From contig NZ_MIGY01000003.1 of the NCBI RefSeq assembly GCF_002940665.1, positions 1,283,573-1,347,572 on the forward strand: DNA of 64,000 bases, given 5' to 3'. Positions 58,790 through 64,000 of the stretch are shown piece by piece. Each line of letters begins with the position of its first letter. Position 1 is the stretch's first letter. This DNA is from Xanthomonas arboricola. GTDB taxonomy: Bacteria; Pseudomonadota; Gammaproteobacteria; Xanthomonadales; Xanthomonadaceae. Below the pieces are notes generated by a model, which did no database searches, was not told the DNA's origin, and saw nothing but the letters and a program-made list of their open reading frames with translations. The position numbers and the translations under genes are program-made.

Positions 58790-58855
58790 ATAGGCATAGC
58801 TCCGGCCGCAATACCGCACCAATCACGCAGGTCTAGCCCGTGACGGTCGTTGCAC

Positions 58856-59275
58856 TCAACGCGACACCTGCGCGATCCATTCCTGCAGGTTGTAGTAGTT
58901 GGTGACGCGGGTGAGCTTGCCGTCGCGCACGTCGAAAAACGCACCGCCGGGCAGCACATAGGTCTGCCCGTTGGCATCCGGCAGGCCTTCGTCTGTGGTG
59001 TGGTACACCCCGTGCACCACGTACTCGGCACCGACCCGTGTGCCGTCCTCGTTGGCGGTGATCACGATCTCGCGCAGCTGCTCACGGTAACTGTCGTTCA
59101 TGCGCTGCAGGAAGGCGGCAAATGCCGGCCGGCCGATCTCGCGCGGGCCCTGATTGAGGTCGTGCGCGACATCGTCGGCCAGGAACGCCAGCATGGCGTC
59201 CCAATCACCGCGGTTGAATGCATCGTAATAAGCCTGGACCAGGCCGATGGCGTGTTGCCGATTGCGCTCGCTCAT
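58856..59275 (-). CDS. SnoaL-like / nuclear transport factor 2 family protein
   Basis: A 139-residue protein of the NTF2-like cone fold. It starts RNRQHAIGLVQAYYDAFNRG and has DWDAMLAFLADDVAHDLNQG and the strand pattern ending FFDVRDGKLTRVTNYYNLQEW. These match SnoaL/ketosteroid-isomerase-like proteins that are often called 'limonene-epoxide hydrolase-like' or DUF4440-like. No specific catalytic residues can be assigned. The ATG at 59275 is chosen because the fold begins there; the long open frame to 59995 overlaps the next gene. Confidence 0.8.
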   Translation of the reverse strand: MSERNRQHAIGLVQAYYDAFNRGDWDAMLAFLADDVAHDLNQGPREIGRPAFAAFLQRMNDSYREQLREIVITANEDGTRVGAEYVVHGVYHTTDEGLPDANGQTYVLPGGAFFDVRDGKLTRVTNYYNLQEWIAQVSR

Positions 59276-59355
59276 GCTCGCACCTGCCGCTGGGAAAGCC
59301 GCATCATAGAGCGCCTCTTGCGCTTCAACACGCCTGCCACGCGGTACACCCGGCG

Positions 59356-59961
59356 TCAGGCACCCTGCACCACCAGATCGCGATGGAAGTAATAGACCTC
59401 CTGCAGCAGGAAGCGCCAGCTGGTGTGGAAACTGCGAAAGCGCGTGCTGGGCGTGGAAGAGGCCAGCGCGTCCACTCCCAGCTCCTCGCTCAGCCGCAGC
59501 GCACGCGCCATGTGCAACGGGTCGCTGACGATGATCGCCCGATGCATGCCGTGACGATCCATCAGCGCGCGTGCCTGTTGCAGATTCTGCCGGGTGGTGC
59601 GCGAAACCGTCTCGATCACGATCGCCTCCGGCGGTACGCCGTGGCGTAGCGCATAGCGCCGCGCCACCTGCGACTCGGCAAAGCGCGCGCCGTTGCCGAA
59701 CCCGCCGGTGAACAGCAGCCGCGGCGCGTAGCCCCTGGTGTAGAGGTCCAGCGCATGCCGGATGCGCTCTTCGAACACTGGCGAAGGGCGTGCATCGTAG
59801 GCAGCCGCGCCCAGCACGATGATCACGTCGGCTGGCGCGGCCTGGTCGCGATCCCCGACCCAGACGATCCAGCCGGCCACGCCCACCAGCCAGATCAGCG
59901 TCAGCATGCACAGGCGCCAGCACCAGCCCCATAGACCGATCCCGCGTGACCGCCTGCTCAC
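59356..59961 (-). CDS. YdcF-like (DUF218) membrane-anchored protein
   Basis: A 201-residue protein with an N-terminal membrane anchor (MLTLIWLVGVAGWIVWV) and a DUF218 domain. Signatures are DVIIVLGAAAYDARPSPVFE, LLFTGGFGNGARFAESQVA, VSRTTRQNLQQAR and AIIVSDPLHMARAL. Relatives such as SanA and ElyC influence envelope integrity. The GTG at 59961 overlaps the stop of the dehydratase gene (59958), suggesting coupled translation; an internal ATG at 59907 directly before the hydrophobic segment is an alternative start. Confidence 0.82.
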   Translation of the reverse strand: MSRRSRGIGLWGWCWRLCMLTLIWLVGVAGWIVWVGDRDQAAPADVIIVLGAAAYDARPSPVFEERIRHALDLYTRGYAPRLLFTGGFGNGARFAESQVARRYALRHGVPPEAIVIETVSRTTRQNLQQARALMDRHGMHRAIIVSDPLHMARALRLSEELGVDALASSTPSTRFRSFHTSWRFLLQEVYYFHRDLVVQGA

Positions 59962-60917
59962 GCCGCGCCCCACGGCAGCGCGTCCAGATCGACATTGCCG
60001 CCGGACAGGATCAGCCCGACCCGCCGCCCCGCAAAGCGCGCCGGGTCGGCCAGCACCGCTGCCAGGGTAATCGCCGAGGACGGCTCCACGACCTGCTTGA
60101 GGGCCTGCCAGATCAGCCGCATCGCCTGCACCACCGCCGCATCGTCGACGGTGATCACCTGCGCGCCGGCGGCCTGCAACACTGCGAAATTCGGCGCACC
60201 CAGGGTGCCGCGCAGCCCGTCGCAGAGCGTGTCGGGCACGAAGTCGACCAGACGCTCGCCGGCCGCCAGCGAGCGCGCGGTATCGGCCGCCCCGCTCGGC
60301 TCGGCCAGCACCAGCGCACAGCCCGGCGCCGATTGCAGCGCCAGTGCAGTGCCGGCGGCCAGCCCGCCGCCGCCGACCGGTGCCACCAGCACATCCAGCC
60401 CGCCGCTCTGCTGCTGCAGCTCCAGCGCGGCGGTGCCCTGCCCGGCGATCACCGCCGGGTCGGTATATGGATGCACCAGCGTCGCGCCGCTGCCGGCCTG
60501 GACGTCGGCACACATCTGCTCGCGCGCCGCGATGGTGGGCGCGCAGCGCCACAGCGTGGCGCCGTGGCGGGAAATATTGGCCAGCTTGGCGGCCACCGCG
60601 CCTTCGGGCACCACCACGTGGCAGCCGATCCCGCGCGTGCGCGCGGCAAGTGCGAGTGCGGCGCCGTGATTGCCGGACGAATGGGTGACCACCCCGCGCG
60701 CGGCCAGCTCCTCCGGCAATGACCACACCGCGTTGCAGGCACCACGGAACTTGAATGCGCCGCTGCGCTGCAGGTGTTCGGCCTTGAAGAACAGCTGCGC
60801 ACCGCAGAGGGCATCCAGGCTGTGCGAGGTGAGCACCGGTGTCTGCGCGCACTGCGGCGCGATGCGCGCAGCGGCTTGCAGCACGTCGGAATGGGCAAGA
60901 GGGGCCGTCTCGATCAT
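59958..60917 (-). CDS. threonine/serine dehydratase-like PLP enzyme
   Basis: A 319-residue fold-type II PLP enzyme. The PLP lysine is K56 in GAFKFRGACNAVWSL, the SSGNHGAALALAAR loop holds the cofactor phosphate, and APVGGGGLAAGTALAL is the glycine loop. It lacks the C-terminal regulatory ACT-like domain of biosynthetic IlvA, so it belongs with catabolic threonine dehydratases or serine racemases. Which of these it is cannot be decided here. It is coupled to the downstream YdcF-like gene. Confidence 0.88.
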   Translation of the reverse strand: MIETAPLAHSDVLQAAARIAPQCAQTPVLTSHSLDALCGAQLFFKAEHLQRSGAFKFRGACNAVWSLPEELAARGVVTHSSGNHGAALALAARTRGIGCHVVVPEGAVAAKLANISRHGATLWRCAPTIAAREQMCADVQAGSGATLVHPYTDPAVIAGQGTAALELQQQSGGLDVLVAPVGGGGLAAGTALALQSAPGCALVLAEPSGAADTARSLAAGERLVDFVPDTLCDGLRGTLGAPNFAVLQAAGAQVITVDDAAVVQAMRLIWQALKQVVEPSSAITLAAVLADPARFAGRRVGLILSGGNVDLDALPWGAA

Positions 60918-61074
60918 GCCTGCAAGATTAACGTATCGCCTCCACCTTCACGGCTGTCCGCGCATGGCCCGCGCATGCTGGATCGATGCAGAAGCACCAC
61001 ATTGCGGCACAGTTAAGGACCGATTCAATGCATCGGCTCGAAAGTGGCACCATGGTTGCAGGAGGGCACCATCC

Positions 61075-61557
61075 ATGAAATTCCGTCTGATCTTCGCCGC
61101 CGGGCTGTTGGCCCTGGGCGGCTGCGCAACGTACGACTACACCGGCGCTGGGTCGGGCGGCTATTACCGCGGCGCGCCTGCGGTGCAGTATCGCTACCCG
61201 CCGGGATACTCCCCGTATTTCTACGGCAACCCGTACGGCAATCCTTATGGCGCCGGTTCGATCGGGCTCTACGACTACCCGGTGTATCCGGTCTACCGCG
61301 GCGGTGGCGGCTATTACTATCGCCAGAACGATCGACGCCCGCAGTACCGGCCGCCACGTCCAAACGGATCGTTCAACAACGGCGGGCGTCCAAACGGGCC
61401 TCGTCCCAACGGGCCACGCCCGCAGCAGCCCAATCGTCCACCGGCGACCGGTGCGCCGCCTTCGCGGCCGCCTCCCCGCATCGGTGCGCCGCCGCGGGTG
61501 ATCCGGGAGATTCAGCGGCAGACTGCGCCCCGCAGCACGCGTGAGCAGACCCCCTGA
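61075..61557 (+). CDS. Gly/Tyr/Pro-rich lipoprotein
   Basis: A 160-residue lipoprotein with signal peptide MKFRLIFAAGLLALGGCATY (cysteine 17). The mature part is unusual: a Tyr/Gly/Pro-rich stretch (about 20-85, with NPYGNPYGAGSIGLYDYPVY), then an Arg/Pro/Asn-rich tail with repeated RPNGPRPNGPRPQQPN and PP motifs. No globular domain is recognised. GGAGGG is well placed before the ATG at 61075. It is probably an outer-membrane-associated structural protein, but this is inference from composition. It is divergent from the dehydratase gene. Confidence 0.78.
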   Translation: MKFRLIFAAGLLALGGCATYDYTGAGSGGYYRGAPAVQYRYPPGYSPYFYGNPYGNPYGAGSIGLYDYPVYPVYRGGGGYYYRQNDRRPQYRPPRPNGSFNNGGRPNGPRPNGPRPQQPNRPPATGAPPSRPPPRIGAPPRVIREIQRQTAPRSTREQTP

Positions 61558-61760
61558 GTTGCTGACTGCGACGTGGCCCACAAATGGCGATGTTGGGGGC
61601 TTGCGTTCAGCCGGCACTTGGTCGCAAGCTAGGTGCTCTGTGTGACCCGCCACGTCATGTTTTGACCTGGCCCGCCTCACTGACCGACTTATGTCGATGT
61701 CCGACAGGGAAATCTGGATCCCCCCTGTTCCGGCCCTGTCGGATATCGGCGCCTCCAACG
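61558..61760 (+). ncRNA. candidate structured RNA (untested)
   Basis: This non-coding stretch before a strong terminator can form a long-range stem GACGTGG (61570-61576) with CCACGTC (61650-61656). A 10-bp stem TCCGACAGGG (61700-61709) with CCCTGTCGGA (61734-61743) follows, then the terminator. It could be the lipoprotein mRNA's 3' UTR or a separate small RNA. No promoter is convincing. Confidence 0.35.
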
Positions 61761-61796
61761 CATAAAGCCCCGGCATGCCGGGGCTTTATGTTTTTG
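61761..61796 (+). terminator. strong rho-independent terminator
   Basis: A perfect palindrome ATAAAGCCCCGGC/GCCGGGGCTTTAT is followed by GTTTTT. It closes the transcript of the lipoprotein gene or the candidate RNA. Confidence 0.93.
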
Positions 61797-61867
61797 TCGT
61801 CCGGTCCGCTCTGGCTCGCCCAGGCATACCCGTTCGAGAAGGCAGGGTTGCGGCTGGCGTTGGATCG

Positions 61868-61912
61868 CGGAAAAAAATAAGGGTCGGCAGTCCCCCGACT
61901 ACCGACCCTTAC
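61868..61912 (-). terminator. rho-independent terminator for a minus-strand transcript
   Basis: Read on the minus strand, AAGGGTCGG and CCGACCCTT pair around a 14-base loop, followed by a TTATTTTTTT tail. There is no minus-strand protein gene ending here, so it implies an unannotated minus-strand transcript starting within about 150 bases upstream. Confidence 0.75.
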
Positions 61913-62038
61913 GCTACCCCGTCGCACGCGTGGCTGGCCCCTGTTCCAATTCCAGCCTTGCGCCCATGTCGCAATGCCACGACGGGTGCAGTAGGGATAT
62001 CCGCACGGAACATGCCAACTTGAGGGTCAGTGTTCGAT

Positions 62039-62058
62039 AATGTGATTTACATCACAAT
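62039..62058. promoter_or_regulatory. CRP/Clp-type binding site
   Basis: TGTGA-TTTACA-TCACA at 62041-62056 is a perfect match to the CRP consensus half-sites, flanked by AA and ATTT. The Xanthomonas regulator Clp uses the same consensus. It is 83 bases before the mnmG start and also upstream of the possible minus-strand transcript. Confidence 0.8.
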
Positions 62059-62070
62059 TTTATCCGTCGA

Positions 62071-62099
62071 GTGACCTCGCTCCCCCTTCAGCCGATACT
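62071..62099 (+). promoter_or_regulatory. putative mnmG promoter
   Basis: GTGACC at 62071-62076 and GATACT at 62094-62099 with 17-base spacing resemble a sigma-70 promoter. The CRP/Clp site would then be centred near -58, close to a class I activator position. Confidence 0.4.
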
Positions 62100-62139
62100 T
62101 TCGCGGCCGCCAACCTCCTTCTGCTCCCGGTCCACGCCC

Positions 62140-64000
62140 ATGTCCGACACTTTCTATCGCTACGACGTCATCGTGATCGGCGGCGGCCATGCCGGCACCG
62201 AGGCGGCGCTGGCCTCCGCGCGCGCAGGTGCACGCACCTTGCTGCTGACCCACAACATCGAGACGGTGGGCGCGATGAGCTGCAACCCGGCCATCGGCGG
62301 GATCGGCAAGGGCCATCTGGTCAAGGAGATCGACGCGCTGGGCGGGGCGATGGCACGCGCGGCGGATCAGGCCGGCATCCAGTGGCGCACGCTCAATGCC
62401 TCCAAGGGGCCGGCGGTGCGCGCCACCCGTTGCCAGGCCGACCGCAACCTCTACCGCAACGCGATCCGCCGCATCGTCGAGGCGCAGCCCAACCTGACCG
62501 TGTTCCAGGCGGCGGTGGACGATCTGATCATCCACAACGGCGCTGCCGAACCCGACAGCGTGCGCGGCGTGGTCACCCAGACCGGGCTGCGCTTCGAAGC
62601 GCCCTCGGTGGTGCTGACCGCCGGCACCTTCCTGGCCGGCAAGATCCACGTCGGCGAGACCCAGTACGCGGCAGGACGCATGGGCGACCCGCCGGCCACC
62701 ACGCTGGCCGCGCGTCTGCGCGAGCGGCCGTTCGCGATCGACCGGCTCAAGACCGGCACCCCGCCGCGCATCGACGGGCGCACGCTCGACTACAGCGCGA
62801 TGGCCGAACAACCCGGCGACGATCCGCTACCGGTGATGTCGTTCATGGGCCAGATCGGCGATCACCCGCGCCAGGTCAGCTGCTGGATCACCCAGACCAC
62901 CGAGCAGACCCACGACATCATCCGCAGCGCGCTGCATCGTTCGCCGCTGTATTCCGGGCAGATCGAAGGCATCGGCCCACGCTACTGCCCGTCGATCGAG
63001 GACAAGGTGGTGCGCTTTGCCGACAAGACCAGCCACCAGATCTTCGTCGAGCCCGAAGGCCTGGAAGTGGCCGAGATCTATCCCAACGGCATCTCCACCT
63101 CGCTGCCGTTCGACGTGCAGCTGGCGCTGGTGCGCTCGATCCACGGGTTTGCGCAGGCGCATATCACCCGCCCCGGCTATGCGATCGAATACGACTTCTT
63201 CGACCCGCGCGGGCTCAAGGCCTCGCTGGAAACCAAGGCGGTGGGCGGGCTGTTCTTCGCCGGGCAGATCAATGGCACCACCGGTTACGAGGAGGCCGCC
63301 GCACAGGGGCTGCTGGCCGGGCTCAATGCCGCGCGCCATGTGCAGGGATTGCCGGCGTGGTCGCCGCGTCGCGACGAAGCCTACCTGGGCGTGCTGGTGG
63401 ACGACCTGATCACCCACGGCACCACCGAGCCGTATCGCATGTTCACCAGCCGCGCCGAATACCGCCTGCAGCTGCGTGAGGACAACGCCGATGCGCGTCT
63501 GACCGGCGTCGGCCGCGCGATGGGCCTGGTCGACGATGCGCGCTGGGCGCGGTTTTCGGCCAAGCAGGAAGCGGTGCAGCGCGAAAGCGCGCGCTTGTCG
63601 GTGCTGTGGGCGACCCCGGGCAATGCGCTGGGCCGCGAAGTGGCCCAGACCCTGGGCGTGGCGGTGAGCCGCGAAACCAACGTGCTGGACCTGATCAAGC
63701 GCCCCGAACTCAACTACGCCACGCTGATGCGCGTGCCGACGCTGGGTCCGGGCGTGGACGATGCGCAGGTGGCCGAGCAGGTGGAGATCAGCGTCAAGTA
63801 CGCCGGTTATCTGGATCGCCAGCGCGACGACATCGCACGCCAGCAACGCCACGAAACCACGCCGATTCCGCAAGGATTCGATTATGCCGGCGTGCGCGGG
63901 TTGTCGATCGAAGTGCAGCAGAAACTCGAGCGTGTGCGCCCGCAAAGCATCGGCCAGGCGCAACGGATTGCCGGCATGACGCCGGCGGCGATTTCGCTGT
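62140..64000 (+). CDS. mnmG: tRNA uridine-5-carboxymethylaminomethyl modification enzyme MnmG (3' end outside window)
   Basis: This FAD protein, with MnmE, modifies the wobble uridine of certain tRNAs. The frame from the ATG at 62140 is open to the window edge, giving 620 residues; full MnmG is about 630, so only the last dozen or so codons are missing. The FAD motif is [20 protein letters not shown] (residues 12-31). Family signatures include [51 protein letters not shown] and [20 protein letters not shown]. The C-terminal [20 protein letters not shown] is present. A CRP/Clp-type site lies upstream. Confidence 0.97.
   Translation, partial: MSDTFYRYDVIVIGGGHAGTEAALASARAGARTLLLTHNIETVGAMSCNPAIGGIGKGHLVKEIDALGGAMARAADQAGIQWRTLNASKGPAVRATRCQADRNLYRNAIRRIVEAQPNLTVFQAAVDDLIIHNGAAEPDSVRGVVTQTGLRFEAPSVVLTAGTFLAGKIHVGETQYAAGRMGDPPATTLAARLRERPFAIDRLKTGTPPRIDGRTLDYSAMAEQPGDDPLPVMSFMGQIGDHPRQVSCWITQTTEQTHDIIRSALHRSPLYSGQIEGIGPRYCPSIEDKVVRFADKTSHQIFVEPEGLEVAEIYPNGISTSLPFDVQLALVRSIHGFAQAHITRPGYAIEYDFFDPRGLKASLETKAVGGLFFAGQINGTTGYEEAAAQGLLAGLNAARHVQGLPAWSPRRDEAYLGVLVDDLITHGTTEPYRMFTSRAEYRLQLREDNADARLTGVGRAMGLVDDARWARFSAKQEAVQRESARLSVLWATPGNALGREVAQTLGVAVSRETNVLDLIKRPELNYATLMRVPTLGPGVDDAQVAEQVEISVKYAGYLDRQRDDIARQQRHETTPIPQGFDYAGVRGLSIEVQQKLERVRPQSIGQAQRIAGMTPAAISL

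Noticed and set aside
61657-61745. Possible insertion-sequence end near 61.7 kb
   Set aside because: The stretch has terminal-repeat-like stems, but no transposase, no target duplication and no second end were found, so I list it only as a candidate structured RNA.
62047-63963. Two minus-strand frames across the last 2 kb
   Set aside because: They are shadows of mnmG, whose own plus-strand frame is open to the window edge and matches the family along its length.

Overview
The window is high-GC gammaproteobacterial chromosomal DNA and fits the genus Xanthomonas. The tryptophan 2,3-dioxygenase carries, at identical numbering, the active-site residues known from the Xanthomonas campestris enzyme (H55, Y113, R117, S124, H240, T254). 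The repertoire (treYZ/glg operon, NucH/ExeM-type nuclease, LpxO, OpgB) and the GTAG-headed REP palindromes agree. I see no insertion sequence with a transposase, no prophage and no CRISPR array. It looks like core chromosome with repeat-rich intergenic gaps.

Layout. 1-2216: the end of an Mrp-type Na+/H+ antiporter operon (subunits D partial, E, F, G, each overlapping the next by an ATGA). 2.4-3.7 kb: a lipoprotein and a small unknown protein. 3.8-10.7 kb: aromatic amino acid catabolism, with hmgA, hpd and a divergent MarR regulator, a thioredoxin-like lipoprotein paired with a POT peptide transporter, and kynA. 11.1-14.7 kb: a large secreted nuclease. 14.9-18.9 kb: a 2-oxo acid dehydrogenase operon (E1 alpha, E1 beta, an SH3-like protein, E2). 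18.9-19.9 kb: structured repeats. 20-25.8 kb: a DEAD-box helicase, a DUF6172 protein, an FAD oxidoreductase, an SDR, and an NAD(P)-binding protein at the end of the next operon. 25.1-38.4 kb (minus strand): a tightly packed glycogen/trehalose operon glgA-glgB-treZ-malQ-treY-DUF2934-glgX-oxidoreductase. 38.9-46.1 kb: a diguanylate cyclase, a DUF808 protein, an AarF/UbiB kinase-like protein and an OpgB-like phosphoglycerol transferase. 46.1-46.7 kb: a second copy of the structured repeat. 46.7-51.2 kb: an MscS-type channel, an HPF-like protein, tRNA-Arg(CCG) and ubiA. 51.4-57.5 kb: comF, then the divergent biotin run bioB-bioF-bioH-SDR-bioC. 57.8-61.6 kb: an LpxO-like hydroxylase, a SnoaL-like protein, a YdcF-like protein coupled to a threonine dehydratase-like enzyme, and a lipoprotein. 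62.1 kb to the end: mnmG, cut by the window edge.

Themes. Several modules concern osmotic and ionic homeostasis: Mrp antiporter, TreYZ trehalose synthesis, OpgB and an MscS channel. Tyrosine and tryptophan breakdown genes are grouped around a peptide importer. The least explained parts are between genes: a composite inverted-repeat family present in three copies (19 kb twice, 46 kb once), a tandem duplication carrying a gene-end remnant and a REP palindrome (24.7-25.1 kb), a 105-bp dispersed repeat (23.7 and 57.6 kb), and a structured stretch with two opposed terminators and a perfect CRP/Clp-type palindrome before mnmG.
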